Assembly (NCBI RefSeq): GCF_013394655.1
Contig: NZ_CP053351.1
Span: 1,766,501 to 1,830,500 of the forward strand
Direction: 5' to 3'
DNA from: Winogradskyella schleiferi
GTDB lineage: Bacteria; Bacteroidota; Bacteroidia; Flavobacteriales; Flavobacteriaceae
Length of the DNA: 64,000 nt
Numbering within the stretch: position 1 is the stretch's first letter; every line of letters begins with the position of its first letter. Under the pieces are notes generated by a model, which saw only the letters and a program-made list of their open reading frames with translations, had not been told where the DNA came from and did not search any database. The position numbers and the translations under genes were made by a program. Below, piece after piece: positions 51,569 through 59,376 of the stretch.

Positions 51569-52657
51569 TTAGTTACTTCCATGCCATTGAGCCCAATCTT
51601 TCATACTTCCAAATAAGACATTCCTTCCATTAGAGCCATTGGTAAGTATAATAATACCAGATTTTGATTTAAAATCGAGCATGAAACCAGAATGCCAACC
51701 TTCGTTAGAACCTCCATGACCGTTCAATGTGAAATCTCCAAAACGATTCATCTCCATATAACCCATTCCGTAATTTCTTTTTGATATTTCAGTTGGTGCA
51801 GTTAAAAGTGAAATACTTTTTTTAGACAATACAGGATTTCTTGAAAATGATGCTTTTGCAAAGAGAATAAGATCATCTATGGTTGTATGCAAACCCGCTG
51901 CTGCTTGAGCATTAAAAAGACGCAACGGTATTTCCTTTGCTTCTTCATCATACGCTTTAGCAGAGTTTTTTAATATCTTTTTATTGATATCGAAACTCGT
52001 ATGCTTCATTTTTAAAGGTTTAAATATGTTTTTTTGCATATAGTCTGCAAACGATTTACCACTCACCTCTTCTATGACAAGTTGCAATATAGAATAACCT
52101 CCACCAGAATATTGCCATTTACTTTCAGGCTCCATAATAAGCTTTACGGCTTCATCTGGATTGGAAGTTCCAGATAGCGATTGCCTAATTGATGTTAATT
52201 CATTTTTAGATTCATACCCATTATAACCATGTACAGATAAACCTGCTGTATGCTGTAATAAATTTCTAATGGTTACTTTATTAGCATCAAACTCACTAGT
52301 AGGCAAGTTCCATCCTGAAATATAATTTGAAGCAGGAGTGTCTAAATTAAGTGTTCCTTCTTCTACTAATTTCATAATTCCCCAAGCGGTAAACATTTTT
52401 GATATAGATCCAATATTAAATCCTGTTGTACTGTTAACTGCTTCTCCGCTTTTTATATCAGAAAATCCATATCCTTTTTTAATAATCACTTGATCATTTT
52501 TAATAATTGCGATTGCCATACCAGGAACATTATGTTCTTTCAAAGCAATAGCTGTAGATTCATCTAAAGTTTTTTGTAGCTCCTTTTCAGCTGTCATTTG
52601 TGCATTTACGAATAAGGTCGATAATGCCATTGTAATAATTGTAATTAAAGTTTTCAT
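51569..52657 (-). CDS. Exported serine beta-lactamase-like hydrolase
   Basis: A 362-residue class C beta-lactamase/DD-peptidase family protein. The signal peptide ends LFVNAQ (about residue 19). The SxxK motif is GSISKMFT (about 77-84). The second motif is YSGGGYS (Y-S-G where many have Y-x-N), and the third is HGGSNEGWHSGF. It may act on D-amino acid peptides, esters or beta-lactams; resistance cannot be claimed. Direct repeats with 21-bp spacing overlap its promoter, and the divergent neighbour is a LytTR two-component pair, so regulation by that pair is likely. Confidence 0.85.
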   Translation of the reverse strand: MKTLITIITMALSTLFVNAQMTAEKELQKTLDESTAIALKEHNVPGMAIAIIKNDQVIIKKGYGFSDIKSGEAVNSTTGFNIGSISKMFTAWGIMKLVEEGTLNLDTPASNYISGWNLPTSEFDANKVTIRNLLQHTAGLSVHGYNGYESKNELTSIRQSLSGTSNPDEAVKLIMEPESKWQYSGGGYSILQLVIEEVSGKSFADYMQKNIFKPLKMKHTSFDINKKILKNSAKAYDEEAKEIPLRLFNAQAAAGLHTTIDDLILFAKASFSRNPVLSKKSISLLTAPTEISKRNYGMGYMEMNRFGDFTLNGHGGSNEGWHSGFMLDFKSKSGIIILTNGSNGRNVLFGSMKDWAQWHGSN

Positions 52658-52681
52658 ATGTTTTATGTTTTAAATTTGATG

Positions 52682-52715
52682 CAAACCTAGAACTGAATAT
52701 TTGTGATTTAGAACT
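52682..52715 (-). promoter_or_regulatory. LytTR-type promoter of the beta-lactamase-like gene
   Basis: Two direct repeats TAGAACT (52688-52694 and 52709-52715; AGTTCTA on the gene strand) are spaced exactly 21 bp apart, two helical turns, as in LytTR binding sites. The proximal one abuts a TAGGTTTG -7 box (52682-52689). No -33 box is present, as expected for an activator-dependent promoter. Confidence 0.6.
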
Positions 52716-52852
52716 ATTTTGATGAAGTACAAGTACTAAATGTTATACGTCTCTTTCTGATATTTAAAGTACCTTTATCATCTAACATGATCCGTTTGCA
52801 ATATGAAAAGAGCCGTTCATAAAATAAAAGCTGTACCCTTGAATTCGCAACA

Positions 52853-52860
52853 TAGATTTG
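52853..52860 (+). promoter_or_regulatory. Possible -7 box of the two-component operon
   Basis: TAGATTTG, an exact TAnnTTTG match 25 bases before the histidine kinase start. Confidence 0.45.
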
Positions 52861-52885
52861 TGTCAAAATCATAAATAAATATATC

Positions 52886-53833
52886 ATGACACACAAAAAA
52901 CTATTTAAAACATCGGCAATTGTATCAGGGATCATCCTTGTATTGATGCTGATCTTAAGAAACGCGCAAAGCGAAATTTTTACAGTACTTTCAGGATCAT
53001 TAGGCTTAGTGATCTTTTATACACTTTTATATTACCTTTTTCAAACTGAAAAAATAAAATTTGGAGCGACTAATCCAACCCTAAAATATCTTTTCTTCGG
53101 AATTAGCATTCCCTTATTAGTTTACGGCGTACAAGTAACTACAGGAACGGATGGGTTTTTTAAAAACATCATTAAAATTGCCTTATTTATTGAAATTGCA
53201 TATTTAATTTTCTATTGGGTTTATAAATATCGAAGAGGTATTCAGCAATTAAAAAGTGATAAACTAGAAGCAGAATTAATGCTCTTAAAAAATCAAATAA
53301 ATCCTCATTTTTTCTTTAACACCTTAAATAATTTATATTCCCTAATAAAGAAAGATGCTGATGCAGCACAAGACTACGTTTTAAAGCTATCTGATTTAAT
53401 GCGATTTACTATTTACGATAGTGGTAAAGAAAGCGTAATGTTAAAAGATGAAGTTAGTTATTTAATTAATTTTATTGACTTACAAACGGCTAGATACCAT
53501 AAAGAAATTGATCTTAACTTTGAAAAAACGATTAAGAATTCAGATGCTAGTGTAGCTCCTTTATTATTTATCAATTTATTAGAAAATGCTTTTAAACACG
53601 GAGTTGAAAAAGCAACTGATAATGTATTTGTTCATATAAAACTTATTGAAGATGATGCTAAAATAAGTTTTACTGTCAAAAATAATTATGATGCTGAAGA
53701 TACTTCAGAAAATGAAGGCATTGGACTGAAAAACTTAAAAGATCGCTTAAATTTATTATATCCAAATAGTCATAAACTGTGTAATAGTATGGAAGAAAAC
53801 ATCTATACAACAACATTAGAAATAATTAAGTAA
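52886..53833 (+). CDS. LytS/YehU-type sensor histidine kinase
   Basis: A 315-residue kinase. Four hydrophobic helices (about residues 8-28, 33-52, 66-84, 92-112) are followed by a coiled linker and the His_kinase domain, with the phospho-acceptor in KNQINPHFFFNTLNNLYSL (about 134-152). The HATPase region contains NLLENAFKHGVEK and the G-box EGIGLKNLKDRLNLLYP. There is no separate sensor domain, so the membrane part probably senses the signal. It overlaps the response regulator gene by one base (TAATG). Confidence 0.92.
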   Translation: MTHKKLFKTSAIVSGIILVLMLILRNAQSEIFTVLSGSLGLVIFYTLLYYLFQTEKIKFGATNPTLKYLFFGISIPLLVYGVQVTTGTDGFFKNIIKIALFIEIAYLIFYWVYKYRRGIQQLKSDKLEAELMLLKNQINPHFFFNTLNNLYSLIKKDADAAQDYVLKLSDLMRFTIYDSGKESVMLKDEVSYLINFIDLQTARYHKEIDLNFEKTIKNSDASVAPLLFINLLENAFKHGVEKATDNVFVHIKLIEDDAKISFTVKNNYDAEDTSENEGIGLKNLKDRLNLLYPNSHKLCNSMEENIYTTTLEIIK

Positions 53834-54531
53834 TGATAAAATATATAATTGTAGACGATGAGACAGCCTCACATGATAATATTAAAGATTATGCAAGTAA
53901 TCTGTCGTATTTATCCTTTCAAAAAAGTTGTTATAATGCTTTTGAAGCTCTTGACTATTTAAATAAACATTCTATTGACCTTATCTTTTTAGATATTAAT
54001 ATGCCTAAACTTTCTGGTTTAGAGTTTTTAAAAACACTTTCTAATCAGCCAAAGATAATCATTACCACAGCCTATGAAGAATTTGCTTTAGAAGGTTATG
54101 AGTTGAATATTGACGATTATTTATTAAAGCCATTTAATTTTAGCCGTTTTGTAAAATCTGTTAGTAAAATTTCTGATGCATTGGCTAATAAATCCATATC
54201 AATACAAAATTCTGAAAATAATGAAGACGCTAAAATATTTATAAAAGAAGATAAAAAATACTATCAGATTAAGCTTAATGACATTCTATTTATAGAAGCC
54301 TATGGAAATTATGTGAAAATTAATATGGTTGACAGAATAATCGTTTCACATCAAACCTTAACATCCTTTACTCATAATTTGCCTGTAAATCAATTTATAA
54401 GAGTACATAAATCTTTTATTATTTCAATAGATAAAATTGAATTGATTGAAGGCAATAGAATACTTATTCAGGATCATAAAATTCCAATAGGTAAAATGTA
54501 TAAGCTTAATGTAAATCGATTAATAAAATAA
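53833..54531 (+). CDS. LytTR-type response regulator
   Basis: A 232-residue regulator. The receiver domain (about 1-115) has the phospho-acceptor Asp in LIFLDINMPKLSGLEFL and the conserved Lys in DYLLKPFNF. The C-terminal LytTR DNA-binding domain (about 135-230) has ILFIEAYGNYVKINM, FIRVHKSFIISIDKIELIEGN and IPIGKMYKLNV. It is translated with the kinase gene. LytTR proteins bind direct repeats about 21 bp apart, which are found at the divergent beta-lactamase-like promoter. The module-boundary motif begins 12 bases after its stop. Confidence 0.93.
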   Translation: MIKYIIVDDETASHDNIKDYASNLSYLSFQKSCYNAFEALDYLNKHSIDLIFLDINMPKLSGLEFLKTLSNQPKIIITTAYEEFALEGYELNIDDYLLKPFNFSRFVKSVSKISDALANKSISIQNSENNEDAKIFIKEDKKYYQIKLNDILFIEAYGNYVKINMVDRIIVSHQTLTSFTHNLPVNQFIRVHKSFIISIDKIELIEGNRILIQDHKIPIGKMYKLNVNRLIK

Positions 54532-54542
54532 AATTATTTAAA

Positions 54543-54562
54543 AACGTGCTACAACAAAGTAC
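54543..54562 (+). repeat. Module-boundary motif, copy 2
   Basis: AACGTGCTACAACAAAGTAC, 12 bases after the response regulator stop, matching 15 of 20 bases of copy 3. The expected rest of the element is found on the far side of the IS110 insertion (from 55790). Confidence 0.68.
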
Positions 54563-54588
54563 TGTGGTAAAAAACAAGTAAAATCTCA

Positions 54589-55560
54589 TTAATTTTTCAC
54601 TAAAGTACTTTTATATTCTGCATCATATATCAAGCCTGATTTTGCGATTGCAAAGGCCTGTTTTAGTAATTTATTACACACTGCGATTAATGCTAATTTT
54701 TTGCTCTTTCCTTTGGCCACAATTCGCTCGTAAAGATCTCGGCAAGCCTTGTTGTATTTACATGCATTAAAACTGCACATAAATAATAAATTTCTCAGTT
54801 TCTGGTTTCCTATTTTACTTATCCTCGGTCGGCCTTTTACACTACTTCCGCTTTGGCTAATTACTGGAGTCAGACCTGCGTAACTGCACAGCTCACTTGC
54901 GCTTGTAAAACGATCAAAACCTCCTGTTAAAAACACCAACATAATAGCTGTTTTTGGCCCAATACCTGGAATGGTCTTTAAACGTGTAAACAGATCCTGA
55001 TGCGATTGTTTTACTAAAACCAAAAGCATTTCCTCTAAGGTTTTTATCTCTTTTGTCAGTTGCCTTAAGCTACGTTTTAAAGACGTTACAACAATCTTAC
55101 TTGGATTGCCCAAAACAGCTTCACCGTGTATTTTGTTTTTTAGCATAGTACTTTGTTTTGTATACACAGAAAGGGTTCTGACGATTTGGAGACATTCTAT
55201 CTCATTCTTGGAATTGCCTTTCCGAAGCTTTAATTCTACTTGCTCAGCATAAGCACATATAAGTTTGGAATCGCTCTTGTCCGTTTTGATCTTGGACAGC
55301 CTCATCTGGATAAATCGTTTTACAGACAATGGATTTTCTACAGATACATTTATACCATTTTCGAGTAAATAGTATGCTAACTGATAATGGTTATAACCTG
55401 TAGCTTCCTTCACACAATGGCTGTTCGAATTCAAGAGTTTTGCAAACTTCTTAAAGCCCGATAATTTGTTCTTGAACTGATGATAATTACCATCAGAGTC
55501 TGTAACATCAAAAACCAAATGACTGATGTCAATCCCAAAATATTTAATATCTTTATTCAT
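54589..55560 (-). CDS. IS110 family transposase
   Basis: A 323-residue recombinase. The N-terminal DEDD-type RuvC-like domain shows FGIDISHLVFDVTD (first Asp), VKEATGYNHY (Glu), and KIKTDKSDSKLICAYA (late Asp pair). The C-terminal Tnp_IS110_IS116 domain has LKTIPGIGPKTAIMLVFLTGG and the serine-containing LCSYAGLTPVISQSGSSVKG. Length and layout are complete, so the enzyme may be active. IS110 enzymes use a bridge RNA from the element's non-coding end to choose targets. Confidence 0.93.
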   Translation of the reverse strand: MNKDIKYFGIDISHLVFDVTDSDGNYHQFKNKLSGFKKFAKLLNSNSHCVKEATGYNHYQLAYYLLENGINVSVENPLSVKRFIQMRLSKIKTDKSDSKLICAYAEQVELKLRKGNSKNEIECLQIVRTLSVYTKQSTMLKNKIHGEAVLGNPSKIVVTSLKRSLRQLTKEIKTLEEMLLVLVKQSHQDLFTRLKTIPGIGPKTAIMLVFLTGGFDRFTSASELCSYAGLTPVISQSGSSVKGRPRISKIGNQKLRNLLFMCSFNACKYNKACRDLYERIVAKGKSKKLALIAVCNKLLKQAFAIAKSGLIYDAEYKSTLVKN

Positions 55561-55760
55561 AAGAAAATGTTTTTATGAAAGGACAATCTACGCGAGTTTC
55601 AACGACTTGAAATCGAGGTCCAAAAGGCCTCATAGTCCCGATAGTTATCGGGATGTACGAAATCTGTGTAGAAAAGAGAGGGGATTTTCAATGTTGACGA
55701 GATCTAAAGTCTCTGCGTGTATATTAACCTTATTCCTCTCTTTTGTCTTTTCTGATTTAT
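55561..55760 (-). ncRNA. Candidate IS110 bridge RNA region
   Basis: The non-coding stretch upstream of the transposase start is where IS110-group elements encode the bridge RNA. It contains hairpins at 55615-55631 (GAGGTCC/GGCCTC, one G-U pair) and 55636-55653 (TCCCGATAGTTATCGGGA). The ends and loop assignments are not determined here. Confidence 0.45.
55636..55653. repeat. Palindrome TCCCGATAGTTATCGGGA
   Basis: An 18-base near-palindrome (central GT only mismatch) that occurs again at 56495-56512 with one base changed. CCCGATAGCTATCGGG palindromes recur in Flavobacteria genomes. Confidence 0.75.
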
Positions 55761-55789
55761 GCTCTAATTTAATGAATTGTAAACTTAAG

Positions 55790-55918
55790 CCGTGTATAAT
55801 TAATTGCTTTGGCAAGTGCTTATTTGGAAAATTCCTTCGGAATTTTCTCGCGTTCGTTTTTGTTTACTAAATTAGTTGCTTAAACACGCAACTAACCACA
55901 CAAAACCGTTGTACAACA
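55790..55918 (+). repeat. Inter-module element A
   Basis: Begins CCGTGTATAATTAATTGCT, has the hairpin AAAATTCC-TTC-GGAATTTT (55828-55846) followed by CTCGCG, then CTAAATTAGTTGCTTAAACA, CGCAAC, and ends with CGTTGTACAACA (55907-55918), 17 bases before the lipoprotein start. It aligns in order with element B at 56441-56592, with a different hairpin. Confidence 0.68.
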
Positions 55919-55935
55919 TTAAAAAACGCTTCAAA

Positions 55936-56439
55936 TTGAAAATTAAACTCTTGAATATAATACTGATTTCATCCATTGTGATGCTTAATTGTAAATCGCA
56001 TAAAGAAATTAATAAACTCGCTTCTACATTAGAATGCACTAAACCTATTGAATTCATTTTTGACAAACAAAGTAATGCTGTTAAAATCGAAAAAGTAGGT
56101 CCAAGTATTGGCGAATCAAAAATTCCTAACTACGAACTTACATTTATTAGAGCTGTAAATGAATTGAATGAAAATATGAATACGGAATTAAAAGCGACTC
56201 AAACTCTTGGTTTCCCATCTGATTCTGTTCTTAAAGTAGAAGTTAGAATTGAGAAAATAATATGGGATTTTAGAACTACAGATGCGATAATGACTACTGA
56301 GCTGAATTTTAAATTTGAAGATAAAGAGATTAAAACAACTGGAACAAATACGACTTATGTTCACGGTACTAAAAAAGGGAATCTTCGTAAAAGTCTTAAA
56401 AGTGGAATTTATGAATTCTTGAATATATATTGTGATTAA
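55936..56439 (+). CDS. Small lipoprotein of unknown function (single-gene module)
   Basis: A 167-residue lipoprotein. The TTG at 55936 gives a signal peptide of about 18 residues ending IVMLNC; the frame is open 20 codons farther upstream, but that part lies within element A. The mature part is beta-rich (LKVEVRIEKIIWDFRTTDAIM; TELNFKFEDKEIKTTGTNTTY) and has a C-terminal helix. No domain is recognised. It lies between CGTTGTACAACA copies at 55907-55918 and 56443-56454, like a one-gene cassette. Confidence 0.7.
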   Translation: MKIKLLNIILISSIVMLNCKSHKEINKLASTLECTKPIEFIFDKQSNAVKIEKVGPSIGESKIPNYELTFIRAVNELNENMNTELKATQTLGFPSDSVLKVEVRIEKIIWDFRTTDAIMTTELNFKFEDKEIKTTGTNTTYVHGTKKGNLRKSLKSGIYEFLNIYCD

Positions 56440-56440
56440 T

Positions 56441-56592
56441 AACGTTGTACAACACCGTATAAAATTATTTGCTAGTTTCTAGCCTACTTACGAATCCCGA
56501 TAGCTATCGGGACTCGCGGATTTTGAACTGCACCCAAAAAGTTAGACACTATTCGGTTTGTATTTGCTAAATTAGGTGCTTACACGCAAAAA
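56441..56592 (+). repeat. Inter-module element B with boundary motif copy 3
   Basis: Starts at the lipoprotein stop with AACGTTGTACAACACCGTAT, continues AAAATTATTTGCT, has the palindrome TCCCGATAGCTATCGGGA (56495-56512) followed by CTCGCG, then CTAAATTAGGTGCTTACACG and CAAAAAC. Order and spacing parallel element A. Confidence 0.7.
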
Positions 56593-56663
56593 CACTATGA
56601 GCGTCACAATGTATGGTATTGATTATTCCAAAAAAATATAATTCAACTATTCCACTAATTCCC

Positions 56664-56671
56664 TACATTTG
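56664..56671 (+). promoter_or_regulatory. Possible -7 box of ychF
   Basis: TACATTTG matches TAnnTTTG, 65 bases before the ychF start, so the mRNA leader would include the REP-like hairpin. Confidence 0.45.
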
Positions 56672-56712
56672 CACTCTCTTAAAAAAAGAGGAATTAAGTT
56701 TAATTAAAAAGA

Positions 56713-56730
56713 TTCCCGCGTTCGCGGGAA
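56713..56730 (+). repeat. REP-like hairpin in the ychF leader
   Basis: TTCCCGCGTTCGCGGGAA is a perfect 8-bp stem with a TT centre, ending 6 bases before the ychF start. Its right half plus the start-codon context is shared with thrB (18002-18022). It could limit ribosome access. Confidence 0.75.
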
Positions 56731-56736
56731 ATAGAT

Positions 56737-57831
56737 ATGAAAGCAGGAATCGTAGGATTACCAAACGTAGGAAAGTCAACCTTATTTAACTGTTTATCCA
56801 ATGCTAAAGCGCAAAGTGCCAACTTTCCGTTTTGTACTATAGAACCTAATATTGGAGTGGTCAATGTACCAGATCCAAGATTGCAGAAATTAGAGGAATT
56901 GGTAAAACCAGAACGTGTGATGCCAGCAACGGTAGAGATTGTGGATATTGCAGGTTTGGTAAAAGGCGCTTCTAAAGGTGAAGGTTTAGGAAATCAATTC
57001 TTGGCTAATATTAGGGAAACCGATGCTATTTTGCATGTGTTGCGTTGTTTTGATAATGAGAACATTGTACATGTTGATGGTTCTATAAACCCTATTAGAG
57101 ATAAGGAAACTATTGATATGGAATTGCAGCTTAAAGATTTGGAAACGACTGAAAAGAAGTTAGACAAAGTTAAGCGTGCTGCCAAAACCGGTAATAAGGA
57201 AGCACAGAAAGAGGAAGCCATTCTTTTAAAAATAAAAGAAAACTTAGAGGCAGGGATTTCGGTAAGAGCTTTGGAATTTTCAGAAGAAGATTATGAAGAT
57301 TATGTAAAACCATCGCAGTTTATTACGGACAAACCAGTTATGTATGTTTGTAATGTCGATGAAGGTGCGGCAACAACTGGAAATGACTATGTAGAAAAAG
57401 TGCGTGACGCTGTTAAAGACGAAAACGCAGAAGTGTTGGTTTTGGCAGTTGGTACAGAAGCCGATATCAATGAATTGGATGATTACGAAGAGCGCCAAAT
57501 GTTCTTGGCAGATATTGGATTGGAGGAACCAGGCTCGGCAAAATTAATCAGATCAGCTTATAAGTTATTAAACCAACAAACCTATTTTACCGCAGGCGTT
57601 AAAGAAGTAAGAGCATGGACAGTAAATGTTGGTGCCACAGGACCTCAAGCGGCAGGCGTAATTCATACTGATTTTGAAAAAGGATTTATTAGAGCAGAGG
57701 TTATTGCTTACGATGATTACGTGCAATATGGAAGCGAAGCCAAAGTAAAAGAAGCTGGAAAAATGCGAGTAGAAGGGAAGAACTATGTAGTTAAGGATGG
57801 TGATGTGATGCATTTCTTGTTTAATGTGTAA
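56737..57831 (+). CDS. ychF: Ribosome-associated ATPase YchF
   Basis: A 364-residue Obg-type P-loop protein that prefers ATP. G1 is [12 protein letters not shown] (about residues 5-16), switch region G3 is [21 protein letters not shown], and a coiled-coil domain lies at about 125-195. The C-terminal TGS domain (about 278-362) has [26 protein letters not shown] and [14 protein letters not shown]. It binds ribosomes and affects oxidative-stress resistance and leaderless mRNA translation in E. coli. It is conserved core DNA right beside the accessory region, so the module array ends here. Confidence 0.96.
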   Translation: MKAGIVGLPNVGKSTLFNCLSNAKAQSANFPFCTIEPNIGVVNVPDPRLQKLEELVKPERVMPATVEIVDIAGLVKGASKGEGLGNQFLANIRETDAILHVLRCFDNENIVHVDGSINPIRDKETIDMELQLKDLETTEKKLDKVKRAAKTGNKEAQKEEAILLKIKENLEAGISVRALEFSEEDYEDYVKPSQFITDKPVMYVCNVDEGAATTGNDYVEKVRDAVKDENAEVLVLAVGTEADINELDDYEERQMFLADIGLEEPGSAKLIRSAYKLLNQQTYFTAGVKEVRAWTVNVGATGPQAAGVIHTDFEKGFIRAEVIAYDDYVQYGSEAKVKEAGKMRVEGKNYVVKDGDVMHFLFNV

Positions 57832-57901
57832 ATAGAATCAATACCGCGTTGCAAATAGAATCAAGAATCAAGAATAAAGACACACGCTTTAATTGCGAGT
57901 T

Positions 57902-57927
57902 GTCACACTGAGCGCTGTCGAAGTGAC
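57902..57927. repeat. Intergenic repeat of the CACTGAGCGCTGTCGAAGTG type
   Basis: GTCACACTGAGCGCTGTCGA continuing AGTGAC, with GTCAC/GTGAC ends. Very similar elements (cactgagcgcagtcgaagtg) are scattered between genes in Flavobacteriaceae. Nothing else is seen between ychF and the SRPBCC gene. Confidence 0.6.
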
Positions 57928-57959
57928 GAAGGAGGTGGCAATCTCATATTTAAAATAAA

Positions 57960-58436
57960 ATGCCAAAAATCGTAATCAAAACCCTAATCAAGGCAGATAT
58001 AAAAACCTGTTTTGATTTAGCACGTAATATCGATTTCCACCAAGCGTCTTTAATTCATTCTAAAGAAAAAGCTATTGCAGGTAAAACGTCAGGATTAATA
58101 GGACTGAATGAAACGGTGACTTGGGAAGCGACTCATTTTGGTATTAAGCAAAAACTTACCTCAAAGATTACTGAATTTGAATCTCCAACTTATTTTGTTG
58201 ACGAAATGGTATCAGGTGCGTTCAAGTCATTTAAGCATGAACATATTTTTAAGAATCAGAATGATCAAACCTTAATGGTTGATATATTTCATTTTCAGTC
58301 GCCTTTTGGAATTTTGGGACGATTCGTAAATTTTCTTTTTCTTGAACGGTACATGAAAAAGTTACTGACCGTAAGAAACGACTACTTACGACTTAAAGCT
58401 GAGGAAATCACCACACTTGAACATCGTAATTCCTAA
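57960..58436 (+). CDS. SRPBCC-fold protein
   Basis: A 158-residue START/Bet v1-like ligand-binding domain protein. It has KTLIKADIKTCFDLARNIDFH near the start, GLNETVTWEATHFGIKQKLTS in the middle, and FHFQSPFGILGRFVNFLFLERYM near the end, a pattern shared with proteins labelled cell-division inhibitors or polyketide cyclase-like. The ligand is unknown. It is followed by a drug/metabolite transporter gene 43 bases later. Confidence 0.8.
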   Translation: MPKIVIKTLIKADIKTCFDLARNIDFHQASLIHSKEKAIAGKTSGLIGLNETVTWEATHFGIKQKLTSKITEFESPTYFVDEMVSGAFKSFKHEHIFKNQNDQTLMVDIFHFQSPFGILGRFVNFLFLERYMKKLLTVRNDYLRLKAEEITTLEHRNS

Positions 58437-58479
58437 AAATTTCAATCTATTTTAAAACGAATCTGCTTATTTTCACAAC

Positions 58480-59376
58480 ATGAAATCGAAGCCAACGTTC
58501 GTTTACGGGATTTTAATAGGCATTTTAGGCATTGTCTTATTTTCTTCAAAAGCCGTAATGGTAAAATTAGCGTATCGCTACGAAATTGATGCAATTAGTA
58601 TTTTGTTGTTAAGAATGTTGTTTGCGTTTCCATTTTATATAGCCATAGCTTATTTCTACAGAAACGAAGAGAAAGACACAACGCAACCTAAGGATTATCT
58701 ATGGTTGGTGTTTTTTGGGTTCGTTGGTTATTATTTGGCGAGCTATTTTGATTTTGTGGGTTTAACATTTATCAAAGCGAGTTTAGAACGCATTATTCTT
58801 TTTATTTATCCAACCATTGTGTTAGTGTTCAATAAATGGTTTCTTAAAAAACCGATAACTGCCGTACAGAAATTAGCTATATTGATAACCTACATTGGAA
58901 TTCTTATCACATTTGGTAGTGAAGTGTCAATCTCTGGTAATAAAGCATTTTTAGGCGGCTTTTTTGTGTTGCTTAGTGCTATAACTTATGCCTCGTACTT
59001 AGTGGGAAGCGGCTGGTTAATTCCTAAATTCGGCGTCATGCGATTTACAGCTTATGCCATGTTGGTATCTTGTGTCTGCGTATTTATTCATTTCGGAATG
59101 GTTGCAAAAAACGATATTTTCAATTTTCCTTGGCAGGTTTATATGTTAGGCTTGGCCATTGCGGTTTTTGCTACTGTAATTCCTTCATTTTTGGTGTCAA
59201 TGTCCATCAAATTAATCAATTCTTCAAATTTCGCCGTTATAGCAGGTATTGGTCCGATTTCTACCATTGTTCTGGCAGTAATTTTTTTAAATGAAAGTCT
59301 TACGATGCTTCAGGTTTTAGGAACTTTAATTGTTATTTCAGGAATTCTATTGGTTTCAAAAAGTAAGAAACAATAG
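58480..59376 (+). CDS. EamA (DMT) family transporter
   Basis: A 298-residue protein with ten membrane helices in two EamA repeats (about residues 8-145 and 158-294). Typical segments are SKAVMVKLAYRYEIDAISILLLR in repeat 1 and IAGIGPISTIVLAVIFLNESLTMLQVLG in repeat 2. It probably exports or imports a small metabolite across the inner membrane; the substrate is not predictable. Confidence 0.9.
   Translation: MKSKPTFVYGILIGILGIVLFSSKAVMVKLAYRYEIDAISILLLRMLFAFPFYIAIAYFYRNEEKDTTQPKDYLWLVFFGFVGYYLASYFDFVGLTFIKASLERIILFIYPTIVLVFNKWFLKKPITAVQKLAILITYIGILITFGSEVSISGNKAFLGGFFVLLSAITYASYLVGSGWLIPKFGVMRFTAYAMLVSCVCVFIHFGMVAKNDIFNFPWQVYMLGLAIAVFATVIPSFLVSMSIKLINSSNFAVIAGIGPISTIVLAVIFLNESLTMLQVLGTLIVISGILLVSKSKKQ

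Larger units (their letters stand above)
54563..55789 (-). mobile_element. IS110-family insertion sequence (approximate limits)
   Basis: Encodes an IS110 transposase and, upstream of it, about 200 non-coding bases where IS110 elements carry their bridge RNA. Limits are inferred because boundary motif copy 2 (to 54562) and the element core (from 55790) would be contiguous without it. IS110 elements lack terminal inverted repeats, so the exact ends cannot be read directly. Confidence 0.65.

Noticed and set aside
54589..55560. Diversity-generating retroelement linked to the four-helix-bundle gene
   Set aside because: No reverse transcriptase or template/variable repeat pair occurs anywhere in the window; the 54.6-55.6 kb gene is an IS110 transposase, and the bundle gene stands alone.
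55526..55870. 114-codon plus-strand frame opposite the IS110 5' region
   Set aside because: It covers the non-coding end of the IS, its hairpins and element A; Cys/Phe-rich composition and repeats indicate a chance frame.
51479..56592. Classical integron attC sites
   Set aside because: The RYYYAAC/GTTRRRY core pair is not matched and no integron integrase is present; only a cassette-like arrangement is claimed.
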